Of a stretch of DNA of 56,563 nucleotides, positions 27,662 through 36,212 are shown one piece after another. Location: the NCBI GenBank assembly GCA_016189905.1, contig JACPRP010000079.1, forward strand, positions 1 through 56,563. Reading direction: 5' to 3'. This DNA is from Chloroflexota bacterium. Lineage in GTDB: Bacteria > Chloroflexota > UBA6077 > FW602-bin22 > JACPRP01. Both the position numbers and the translations under genes were made by a program. Position 1 is the first letter of the stretch, and each line of letters starts with the position of its first letter. The notes under the pieces were generated by a model, which had not been told where the DNA came from, did no database searches, and worked only from the letters and a program-made list of their open reading frames with translations.

Positions 27662-29275
27662 TTAACCGGTCGGAGCCTCGCCTTTCTGAGGGTGACGACC
27701 ATTCGCCACTTTGCGCTCGATGCCGAGACAGATCGCGGCGGCGAGCAGGATGACGAGGATGGGCACGACGAGCGACGGGCGCATAGCGGCGACGAAGCCG
27801 TTGATGAAGACGTCGTGGAAGAGCTGGCGGAACTGTTCCGCGGCCTGGGCAGGGATGCCAGGCGGCAGTTGAAAGCCGCCGCTTTGTCTCGGGCCGATCT
27901 CCAGGCCGCCACTCACAGCATTGGCAAGGGCATCGACGAAACCCTGTCGCATCTCCGGGGGCAACTTCGCGGAATCCGCGATGGCTTGCGCGCGAAGCTC
28001 GCTCGCCAGTTGGTGCTCCAGCACGGCGCCCACCGCGGCGCTCCCGATCACCGCTCCCATCTGCCTGGTGGTGTTAAAGACCCCCGAAGCCGCGCCCGCC
28101 ACCCTGGGGCTGATACCGCGCATAGCGACCGCCGTCATCGGCGCCATCACGAAACCCTGGCCGAGGCCGCCGACGATCAATGGGACGAGGAAGGTCGACC
28201 AGGTCGAATGCGGAGTCGCCAGCAGGACGATCGCGCCCATGCCGATGGCGTTAAGTACCAGGCCGATAATAAGAATGTACTTGCCGCCCATACGATCGGC
28301 CAATCGACCGGAGATCGGGGCCGCGAACATCGATAGAATCGATAGCGGCAGCAACGCCATTCCAGCTTCCAGAGCGGTCATGCCAAGCACCGATTGGAGG
28401 TAAATGATGATCGGCAGGAACAGGCCCAGCATACTGAAAGCGACCGCGGCGACGACGACGTTCATGAGCGAGAAGTTACGGTCGGCGAAAAGCGAGAGAG
28501 GGATCAATGGCTCAACCTGCTTGCGCTCCCAGACGACGAAGCCGATCAGCAGGAGCACGCCGGCGGCTATTACCTCCGGTATCGTCACCCAACCCCAGAC
28601 AGCGCCCCAGTTGTAAGGCTGCCCCTCGATCAGACCGAAGACGATGCCGAAAAGGCCGGCGCTGGCGAGCGCAATACCCGGGAGGTCCAGATGGTGAACC
28701 CTGCCAGGCCTGAAACTCGGCACGATCAGGAAGGTGGCGATCAGTGAAACGATGCCGATTGGCAGGTTGATGTAGAAGATCCATCGCCAGCTCCAATTGG
28801 TCACTATCAGGCCGCCGAGGGTAGGCCCCACGATGGTGGCGATCCCCGCCACGGCGCCCCAGACGCCGAATGCGGTGCCGCGTCGTTCGGGCGGGAAGAT
28901 GTTTGTCATAATGGCCAGGGTCTGTGGGGTCAGAAGCGCGCCGCCAACGCCCTGCAGCACCCGAGCGGCAATCAACTGGTTGGTGTCCTGGGAGAGGCCA
29001 CTGAAGACCGAGGCCAGGACAAAAATAACCATCCCCACGACCATCACGTTGCGCTGGCCATAGAGGTCCCCCAGACGGCCGGCGGTGATAAGCAGCACCG
29101 CGTAAATCATCATGTAGGCGTTGACGACCCAAAGGATCTGGTCGAGCGAGGCATTGAGAGCATCGATGATGCTCGGGATAGCGACGTTGACGACGGTCGT
29201 GTCCACCAGAATCATGAAGAATCCGGTGCACAGCACCATCAAAACCACCCAGGGATTTGACCGCAGCCGATTCAT
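27662..29275 (-). CDS. MFS multidrug exporter, DHA2 (EmrB/QacA) family
   Basis: The 537-residue protein has about 14 hydrophobic helices, as in DHA2 proton-driven drug exporters. The motif-A-like GRLGDLYGQRNVM lies after helix 2, motif C-like AVAGIATIVGPTLGG in helix 5, and SGRLADRMGGKYIL in the second half. The family-typical DTTVVNVAIPSI opening is present in helix 1. A long periplasmic or cytoplasmic loop precedes the last helix (GFQLPPGIPAQAAEQF). There is no EmrA-type partner gene, so it probably works alone across the single membrane. The drug substrate cannot be inferred. Confidence 0.92.
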   Translation of the reverse strand: MNRLRSNPWVVLMVLCTGFFMILVDTTVVNVAIPSIIDALNASLDQILWVVNAYMMIYAVLLITAGRLGDLYGQRNVMVVGMVIFVLASVFSGLSQDTNQLIAARVLQGVGGALLTPQTLAIMTNIFPPERRGTAFGVWGAVAGIATIVGPTLGGLIVTNWSWRWIFYINLPIGIVSLIATFLIVPSFRPGRVHHLDLPGIALASAGLFGIVFGLIEGQPYNWGAVWGWVTIPEVIAAGVLLLIGFVVWERKQVEPLIPLSLFADRNFSLMNVVVAAVAFSMLGLFLPIIIYLQSVLGMTALEAGMALLPLSILSMFAAPISGRLADRMGGKYILIIGLVLNAIGMGAIVLLATPHSTWSTFLVPLIVGGLGQGFVMAPMTAVAMRGISPRVAGAASGVFNTTRQMGAVIGSAAVGAVLEHQLASELRAQAIADSAKLPPEMRQGFVDALANAVSGGLEIGPRQSGGFQLPPGIPAQAAEQFRQLFHDVFINGFVAAMRPSLVVPILVILLAAAICLGIERKVANGRHPQKGEAPTG

Positions 29276-29389
29276 ATTATCCTGTAGACCGCCTTAGTTC
29301 CAGTTTCTGTTGCGGAATGAACTCATTTGATTAGAAAGCGTGTCGTGTGAGGATTGAGGGTTGTAATTGCCGAACTGGAGCACAAAGGA

Positions 29390-29429
29390 GGTGAAGGGTC
29401 TCGGCCTTCGAGGGCCAGGACCCTTCACC
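29390..29429. other. Strong hairpin in the MFS-endoglucanase gap
   Basis: The 417-base gap 29276-29692 has no gene. GGTGAAGGGTC (29390-29400) pairs perfectly with GACCCTTCACC (29419-29429), and the loop contains a further GGCC/GGCC pair. A second hairpin, ATTTGGC/GCCAAAT, is at 29592-29615. Neither has a T-run, so these may be mRNA-processing or palindromic-repeat elements rather than terminators. Confidence 0.5.
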
Positions 29430-29692
29430 CCGCTCAGGTGACAAAGTTTTCACATCAATGCATCAGACACAACGGAGTGAGCATATCACGAAGATTGCTC
29501 CGCTGTCAAACGCAGGCAGGCTTCGACACGGTTCCAAAGTGTGCTGGCTAGCCTACGAGCGGGCCAGTAACGGTGCGTGGTGGCCGAAATGATTTGGCTC
29601 TACGCTTTGCCAAATCGCGTATCAGAGGCTCTGCCTTACGCTCTGTCTGAAAGGCCACTAATATAAGAGGGAACCGATTCCAGGCTTCCCCT

Positions 29693-31456
29693 TTAGTTGT
29701 TCATGTCGGGCTCGGCTCCCCAGATGAGCTTGCCGTTCGAGTAGAGCCCGATCTTCTCCCAGACCTGGTAATCCGTCAGCTTTTCCGGGGTCCGATTCTT
29801 ATCGAAGCTATAATCATCGCCCTGCTCGTGCACCGCGCGGCCAGCCGCGCGCATTACCGCCTGGACTTCGGCGACCCCACCCTTGCCGAGGATCTCGCCG
29901 GCGTCTTTCGCGAACGTTATCTTCAGCAGATCCGTCCTGTCAGCATTGGGGTCCTTGCCTGTCTCGACAGCAACGTTGTCGTTACCAACGCTCGCCCAGA
30001 GGACCGACGCTTGCTCGTTACTGTCAGAGCCATCGGACTTGAACCAGTAGCGCAGCTCCAATCCGTCAAGTGGGATCGGCTCCACACCCACGTTGACAAT
30101 TCGTATCTCAGGCGCCAATCGCACACCCGCACCTCCGGTAGTGCCCGGGTGATACAGGACACGCAAATCCCCGTCCATTTTCGCCTTCTTCGTGGTCTCG
30201 GTGCCGTAATCAGGCACGATGGCCGTATCGACGACGGTCGCCTGACCGGGGGTTGATTTCGGCCATTGATAGGTCGAGAGCAGCGCCTGCTTGTTCTTGT
30301 CTATCGCCTTCCAGCTCGTATCTTCCTCATCCAGGATGCCCCCGGTGTCGCCGGAGTTGGCGTTAAACGCCCAGTATGTATAGCTGATGCCCTTTTCCTT
30401 CAGGTAGGCCATAAATGCGCGCTGCCACTTGCCCTCGGGACTATCAGCGTCCACCCGGCGGCCGCCGAACTCGCCGACCATCAGCGGCGCGATCCCCTGC
30501 TCGGCAATGAAGCCCCAGTATTTGTCCCAGACTCGCGGCAGGTTGCTCGGGAAAGAAGGGTCCTTGAACCAACCCTGGGTCCAGACGCCAGGTCCGTACT
30601 CATGCGGGCTGTAGACCAGCTTGTTGGGCACGTTCAAGCGCACGGGGTTTTTCTGGACGCCGCGCAGATTTCCTCCCCACCAGAACCAGTCGCCGTCATA
30701 AGACTCGATGCCTTCGACGAAGATCAGCCAGTCCGGGTTCACGGCAAGGATGGCGTTTCCTGCCTTCTCCGCCGCCAACCGCCAATCCGTCTTTGGATCG
30801 CCGGTGCCCCACGTGGCTTTCTCGTGTGGCTCATTGTGCAGATCGGCGCCGATCACGGTATCGTTGCCTCGGTAGCGTGCCGCGAGCATCTTCCAGTCGG
30901 CGATCCAGCGTTCCTCGCTGTACCGGGTCGTGTACCAGAGCGTTGACTGCTCGTCCTTGTCAGGGCGGTGGCGGTCGAGGATGATCCTCAGTCCACGCTT
31001 ACCGGCCCCCTCGATAATCTTGTCCATTATCTGGATGCCACTGAGACCGTGCAAGTCGGGATTCTTTTTGAAGTCGATGCCCTCCGGCAGGCTCCGGGGG
31101 TCGAACATCTCGTTCGAATACGGCAGACGGATCGTGTTGTAGCCGAGAGAGGCGATCTGGTCGAGCATATCCTCCCAGTTGCGCTCCCACAGCCCGTGCG
31201 GCGCAAACGTCCCCGTCTCCCCACCGAACCAGTTCACCCCCGTGAGGCGCACCTCGTTGCCGTACGAGTCGACGATCTTACTCCCCTCTGTGTGCAGGAA
31301 ATTCGGCGGACCCGGTTTGTAGCTGAAAGAGGCTCTGGCAGGCGACTCCGTCTCACGCGAGCCACGCCCGATGCCCAATACCAATGCCCCTGTGACCAGT
31401 GCGACCAGCAGCACGAGGCTGATCCCACCCAGCATCAACTTACTCGGTACTCGCAT
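29693..31456 (-). CDS. Secreted GH5 endoglucanase with C-terminal CBM3
   Basis: The 587-residue protein starts with a single hydrophobic segment (residues 7-30), a signal peptide or membrane anchor. A GH5 subfamily-1-like catalytic domain follows (about 45-405), closely resembling the Acidothermus E1 type: ILDRHRPDKDEQSTLWYT, catalytic acid Glu209 in GADLHNEPH, nucleophile Glu329 in MVGEFGG. A linker leads to a family 3 carbohydrate-binding module (about 430-585, starting LRVLYHPGTTGGAGVRLAPE). It should cut internal beta-1,4-glucan links outside the cell while bound to cellulose. AAAGGAG precedes the ATG. It is divergent from the large propeller protein gene. Confidence 0.93.
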   Translation of the reverse strand: MRVPSKLMLGGISLVLLVALVTGALVLGIGRGSRETESPARASFSYKPGPPNFLHTEGSKIVDSYGNEVRLTGVNWFGGETGTFAPHGLWERNWEDMLDQIASLGYNTIRLPYSNEMFDPRSLPEGIDFKKNPDLHGLSGIQIMDKIIEGAGKRGLRIILDRHRPDKDEQSTLWYTTRYSEERWIADWKMLAARYRGNDTVIGADLHNEPHEKATWGTGDPKTDWRLAAEKAGNAILAVNPDWLIFVEGIESYDGDWFWWGGNLRGVQKNPVRLNVPNKLVYSPHEYGPGVWTQGWFKDPSFPSNLPRVWDKYWGFIAEQGIAPLMVGEFGGRRVDADSPEGKWQRAFMAYLKEKGISYTYWAFNANSGDTGGILDEEDTSWKAIDKNKQALLSTYQWPKSTPGQATVVDTAIVPDYGTETTKKAKMDGDLRVLYHPGTTGGAGVRLAPEIRIVNVGVEPIPLDGLELRYWFKSDGSDSNEQASVLWASVGNDNVAVETGKDPNADRTDLLKITFAKDAGEILGKGGVAEVQAVMRAAGRAVHEQGDDYSFDKNRTPEKLTDYQVWEKIGLYSNGKLIWGAEPDMNN

Positions 31457-31668
31457 GCTGACTCCTTTCCTCCGACGGCAATTTCAGAACGCTGGGGGGG
31501 GAAGCACGGCTACAAACGAGCGACTCCCCACCCCCATACATTATGTCAAGAATGTTGTATTGAACGTAACATTTTGTCGTCGGAGAGTCCAATGAGACGA
31601 AAGTACTATCGCCGTCGCGGCATGCACAGACCATAGACCGCCGCGAACAGGTGTGCTAGAATGGCTAT

Positions 31669-34600
31669 ATGCACCGGACGATTCTCCTTCATATTTTGCT
31701 CCTGCTGCTGGTCGCCTCTCTGGCTCTGCCATTGCAAGGCGGCGCCGCGCTATCTACAGAGCCATCTGATAGCGACCAGAATAACGCCAGCTCGTCGGTC
31801 GCCCTTCCCGGCCAAGCGGCACCGCAGGCACCCGTAAGCGGTAGCCCCCCGCCGCCTCGGACGCGCGACGATGACCCGGGGGCGCGCGGCGCCTGGTTTT
31901 ATTTGTTCCGCACGACAGGGGACCCGGGGGTTGGATTCACTCTCGCCGACGCGGCATCCGCCCGCGCGCAGGCTGCCGAGACCATCATCAGAATGAAGGA
32001 GCAACAGCAGCGCGACATGGTCCCATCAGCTTTCGGCAGTGATTGGGAGCCCATCGGGCCCGACCCATTGGTGCAGATGGATAACAGCAACACCGTTTAC
32101 CGGGCGGTATCTGGCCGCATAAGTGCGCTGGCGATCAGGTCGAGCGCGCCTTACACCATGTACGTGGGCGCGGCGCAGGGAGGCATCTGGATTTCATCCA
32201 CCTTGACGAGCAACTGGATACCGAAGACGGATCAGTTGCCCTCGCTGGCCATCGGCGCCATCGCGCTGGCCCCTTCCAACGAGGACGTCGTCTACGTCGG
32301 CACCGGTGAAGGCTCGCTCTCCGGGGACAGCTACTACGGCAACGGCATCCTGAAATCAACCGATGGCGGCAACACTTTCGCCCAGGTAAGCGGCAGCTTC
32401 TTCAACCAGGTTTCGATAGGCAAGATCGCCGTCGATCCAACCAACCCCAACCATCTGTACGTGGCCGCTCTGAGCGGGGTCGCCGGCTCGCGCTACGCAC
32501 GCCCGCCCAATCCGACGCCCTTCGGCATCTGGGAGTCGACCGATGGCGGCGTCGCCTGGAGATCGCGTACTAACGGCCTCCCCCCCAACAACGATCGCTG
32601 GAAGGCCCCGACAGATATAGTGATCGACCCGCAAAACCCCAACGTTTTGTACGCGACCTTCTTGACACAGGGTATCTACAAATCGACCGATGGCGGCGCG
32701 AGCTGGACGAAGACGATGGCCGGCCTACCTGCCAACGCCGACTACGACTCCCCCTATGGCCTCACCCGCTTCGCGCTGGGCATCTCGCATCCAACCGCCG
32801 CCGTCTCCGCCACGCTGTACGTCGGCTTCGATTGGTTCGATACTGCGGGCGGGTATCACCCTTCCACAGTGTGGAAGTCCACCGACGATGGAGCGAACTG
32901 GCGAGAGACCAGAACCGAGGTGGTCGGCGGGTATTGCGGCAGCAGCGCCTATTTCACGCAATGCTGGTACGACAACGTCATCGAGGTCGACCCGACCGAT
33001 CCCAACACCGTCTACGCCCTCGGGCTCTTCGACTACGATAACGCGCGCGGGGGCATCTTTCGCTCGAAGGATGGCGGCGGCACCTGGATCGATCTGGGAC
33101 ACGGGCTTCATCCCGACTACCACGCCATCGCCATCCGCCGCGACGCGCCGCAGAACATCGTCGTCGGCAACGATGGCGGCGTCTGGGCCTCGTCCAACTA
33201 CGGCGGGCGCCTGCTAGACAGCGACCCGGTAACGTCCGTGACGTGGACCAATCTGAACGGCACCGTGAACTCGGCCAACGGCAGCGTAGTCGCCCGATCC
33301 GGCCTACAGATCACTCAGTTCACCAGCGTCGCCCAGCACCCTACCAACGGGGATCTGGCCTATGGTGGCGCCCAGGACAACGGCACATCGCGCAAAGACG
33401 CCGCCAGCAAGACGTGGACTGATTACACCAACGGCGACGGAGGGCAGGTCATCGTCGACCCTGTTAATCCGAACTACGTTTACGGCACGTACTACTACGT
33501 GAGCCCGTTCCGCTTCGACGACGGCATGTTCGGGCCCCTCTTCTCAAACAACGGAATCACCAACGGGCTCAATAGGTACGACCGGTCCGCATTCTACATC
33601 CCGATATCGATGGATCCGCGATATTCTAACCGACTTTATCTCGGCACCTACCGTGTCTATCGCACCGATAATCGTGGGGACCAGTGGAACATTATCAGCC
33701 CGGACCTTACCGGCGGATCGAGCTATAGCGTGGTCACGGCATTCGGACCGACGACCGGCGCGCCCGCGTTGTACACCGGATCATCGGATGGACGGATTTA
33801 CCTGAGCGTCGACGCCAACCAGATAGCCCCGGCCTGGGTTCGCCGCGACAAGCCGCCGCTGCCGGAGCGCCCGGTCACGGCATTTGCCGTCGATCGCTCC
33901 GACTACCGCGTCGCCTACGTCGCGTTCGGCGGGTTCGACGCGGCCACTTATCCTCGAAGCGGCCACGTCTTCAAGACGACCGACGGCGGCCAGACGTGGA
34001 CGAACATCAACGGCAACCTACCGGACGTGCCGGTGAACTCGCTCGTGCTGGATCCGAGCTACCCCAACACGTTGTACGCCGGCACGGATGTCGGCCCGAT
34101 GGTCACGACGGATGGTGGGTCAACCTGGGCGCCCCTCGGCGCCGGATTTCCAATCGTCACCATTTTTCAGCTCGATCTCAACCCGGGGACGCGCCTGCTG
34201 CGGGCCGCGACCCACGGGCGTGGCGCCTGGAGCCTGTCCGACGGGGTTATCATTCCAGCGCTGCAGATCGTAAACTCTGTACCCACCAGCGAGGTCAGCC
34301 CCGGCAGGTTCTTGACCTACACGCTGGCGATCGACAACATTGGCAACGCGGCGGCCACGGGGGTCACGATAACCGATCCTGTGCCGGCCAACACGTCCTT
34401 CGTCGGGGGAAGCTCTGGCGCATCGTTGGTCGGCAACAACGTGGTCTGGAGCGGCAAGACGATCACGAACGGCGGCAGCATATCGGTCAGCTACACCGTC
34501 CAGATCACCACATCAGCCGTGATAACCACTGGCTCGGTCATCACCAACGATGGCTATCTGGTCACCTCAGCCCAGGGCGCCGGAGCCTCGGGCAGCCCGG

Positions 34601-35646
34601 TCACGGTCACGGTCAGATCCAGCTACATTCCATCGCTGACGCCCGCCAGCTATGCCGATGGCACCCGATCTGGCCAGGCGATCGCGTACACGCTGACGCT
34701 GACCAACGCGAGCCCCAATGAGGCTTCCTACGATCTCACGACGGCCGGCAGCGCCTGGCCGACTACGTTCTGGGACGGAGCCGCGCCGATCACCCGCGTC
34801 AGCAGCCTTAGTCCAGGGGCGACGGCAAGCTTCATCGTCAGGGTCAGCGTTCCCGCCTCGGCATCCAATGGCGCGGTCGACGTCGCGACCGTGTCCGCCA
34901 CATCGACGACCAACCCGAGCCACGGCGCCTCGGCGACGATCAACACCACGGCGGTGACGAATTTCGTCCTCCTCGTCGACGGCGATGGTAGCCCGGGCGG
35001 CGGGCATCCTGACGTCAGCCCATACTATCGCGCTGCGCTGGACAGTTCTATGTTGGAATACAATCAGTGGAACCTGGAAACGAACTCGACGCTGCCCTTT
35101 AACTATATGAAGGCCCACAAGTTGATCGTCTGGTTCACAGGCGCCGCGTGGCCCCGTCCTCTACAGCCATACGAAAGCAACCTCGCCGCGTTCCTCGACA
35201 ACGGCGGCCGCCTGTTTATGTCCGGCATGGACATCCTGGATCAGGAGGGTGGGACTACGTCATTCGTGCGCAACTATTTGCACATAGATTGGGACGGCAC
35301 CGAGAGGCAAAATGACACGGGAACAATCGCGGTCACAGCCGTTTCGACCAACACCGTGACCGGCGGAATGGGCACATTGCCGATGAGCTATCCTACGGGG
35401 CTCGTCGACTACTCCAACCAGACCACGCCCGTCGCGCCGGCGGTTCCCGCCTTTCTGGATGATAAGGGCATTGCCGACGGCCTGACCGTGGCCGTCGGCA
35501 ATTACAAAGTGGTCTTCCTCGCCTTCCCGTTCGAGGCGGTGGGCACTGACGGCAACCGTGCCGACCTGATGAGGCGCATCCTCAGGTACTTCGACCTGTT
35601 CCAGACGACCCTGCCGCTTGTGTTCAAGAATTACACGCCGCAATAG
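31669..35646 (+). CDS. Large secreted BNR/beta-propeller protein with DUF11 domains
   Basis: This 1,325-residue protein begins with a signal peptide (HILLLLLVASLALPLQGGAALS). Residues about 130-865 are sortilin/GH74-like propeller repeats with recurring STDGGxxW-type boxes (KSTDGGNTF, ESTDGGVAW, KSTDGGASW, KTTDGGQTW, TTDGGSTW) and DPxNPNxLY strands. A DUF11 domain follows (about 867-980, YTLAIDNIGNAAATGVTITDP), then a second Ig-like stretch (about 985-1095). A C-terminal domain of about 200 residues (HKLIVWFTGAAW, DNGGRLFMSGMDI) has a glutamine-amidotransferase-like look. It ends LPLVFKNYTPQ, a tail often seen on exported Chloroflexota proteins. Xyloglucanase activity is possible but unproven. 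Confidence 0.85.
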   Translation: MHRTILLHILLLLLVASLALPLQGGAALSTEPSDSDQNNASSSVALPGQAAPQAPVSGSPPPPRTRDDDPGARGAWFYLFRTTGDPGVGFTLADAASARAQAAETIIRMKEQQQRDMVPSAFGSDWEPIGPDPLVQMDNSNTVYRAVSGRISALAIRSSAPYTMYVGAAQGGIWISSTLTSNWIPKTDQLPSLAIGAIALAPSNEDVVYVGTGEGSLSGDSYYGNGILKSTDGGNTFAQVSGSFFNQVSIGKIAVDPTNPNHLYVAALSGVAGSRYARPPNPTPFGIWESTDGGVAWRSRTNGLPPNNDRWKAPTDIVIDPQNPNVLYATFLTQGIYKSTDGGASWTKTMAGLPANADYDSPYGLTRFALGISHPTAAVSATLYVGFDWFDTAGGYHPSTVWKSTDDGANWRETRTEVVGGYCGSSAYFTQCWYDNVIEVDPTDPNTVYALGLFDYDNARGGIFRSKDGGGTWIDLGHGLHPDYHAIAIRRDAPQNIVVGNDGGVWASSNYGGRLLDSDPVTSVTWTNLNGTVNSANGSVVARSGLQITQFTSVAQHPTNGDLAYGGAQDNGTSRKDAASKTWTDYTNGDGGQVIVDPVNPNYVYGTYYYVSPFRFDDGMFGPLFSNNGITNGLNRYDRSAFYIPISMDPRYSNRLYLGTYRVYRTDNRGDQWNIISPDLTGGSSYSVVTAFGPTTGAPALYTGSSDGRIYLSVDANQIAPAWVRRDKPPLPERPVTAFAVDRSDYRVAYVAFGGFDAATYPRSGHVFKTTDGGQTWTNINGNLPDVPVNSLVLDPSYPNTLYAGTDVGPMVTTDGGSTWAPLGAGFPIVTIFQLDLNPGTRLLRAATHGRGAWSLSDGVIIPALQIVNSVPTSEVSPGRFLTYTLAIDNIGNAAATGVTITDPVPANTSFVGGSSGASLVGNNVVWSGKTITNGGSISVSYTVQITTSAVITTGSVITNDGYLVTSAQGAGASGSPVTVTVRSSYIPSLTPASYADGTRSGQAIAYTLTLTNASPNEASYDLTTAGSAWPTTFWDGAAPITRVSSLSPGATASFIVRVSVPASASNGAVDVATVSATSTTNPSHGASATINTTAVTNFVLLVDGDGSPGGGHPDVSPYYRAALDSSMLEYNQWNLETNSTLPFNYMKAHKLIVWFTGAAWPRPLQPYESNLAAFLDNGGRLFMSGMDILDQEGGTTSFVRNYLHIDWDGTERQNDTGTIAVTAVSTNTVTGGMGTLPMSYPTGLVDYSNQTTPVAPAVPAFLDDKGIADGLTVAVGNYKVVFLAFPFEAVGTDGNRADLMRRILRYFDLFQTTLPLVFKNYTPQ

Positions 35647-35740
35647 GATAGCGGGGCGGGCTATGATTTTTCAGCTACACGAAGACTACGCAGTACAGAT
35701 GATTATGTAAATATGAAGGGTCTTCGGCCATACCTGCACC

Positions 35741-36067
35741 TTGTGCAGTTACTTCCATGGATCGCGCCTGCAAGTCAGGGAGGTTGGCGAGGTCGTGAAG
35801 GAAATCGATGCCCTGGTCTACCCGTTCGCCCGCCTCATCGAAGTCCTGCGACACATCGGCGAGAAACTGCCTGACGGCGAAAGGATCGGCGCTTACGCGA
35901 CACCGCAGGATGTTCTGCGCAGAGACGTCGAGGAGCTGAGGCCTTTGCGAGAGCTCAAGCTGGGCATTATCTACATGGGCGTCGAGAGCGGCGACGACGA
36001 AGTGCTCGAGAAGGGCGGCAAAGACGTGCATCGCGCTCAGATAGTCGCAGCGGGGAGAAAAGTGTAA
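35741..36067 (+). pseudogene. Fragment of a radical-SAM protein
   Basis: A frame of about 100 residues reads VKEIDALVYPFARLIEVLRH, then ERIGAYATPQDVLRRDVEEL, then LGIIYMGVESGDDEVLEKGG and AAGRKV before a stop. This resembles the middle of a radical-SAM domain (strands 3-5), in which such proteins detect an ordered glycine/Glu pattern. The N-terminal CxxxCxxC region and the C-terminal half are both missing. The rest of the gap between the propeller gene and the molybdenum-subunit gene shows nothing else recognisable. Confidence 0.5.
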
Positions 36068-36212
36068 GAAGCGAGGATCACGCTTTCGGTGCCCTTGTCT
36101 CCCAGCCACGCCTGGTATATACTGGCAGCATCAGAATAGAAGCCACCGCAGAGACGCGCTGGTAGGCAGATAGCTTCGAGTCCCCCTAATACGCGTTACG
36201 AGGTGAAGCACT

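Noticed and set aside
27362..28336. 324-residue plus-strand frame starting inside MITE copy 2
   Set aside because: It lies mostly antisense to the MFS exporter and has the Arg/Asp/His-rich composition of a shadow frame.
29581..29656. Cloverleaf-like set of small stems considered as a tRNA
   Set aside because: No TTCRA T-loop, no acceptor pairing and no plausible anticodon loop are present. It is just clustered hairpins.
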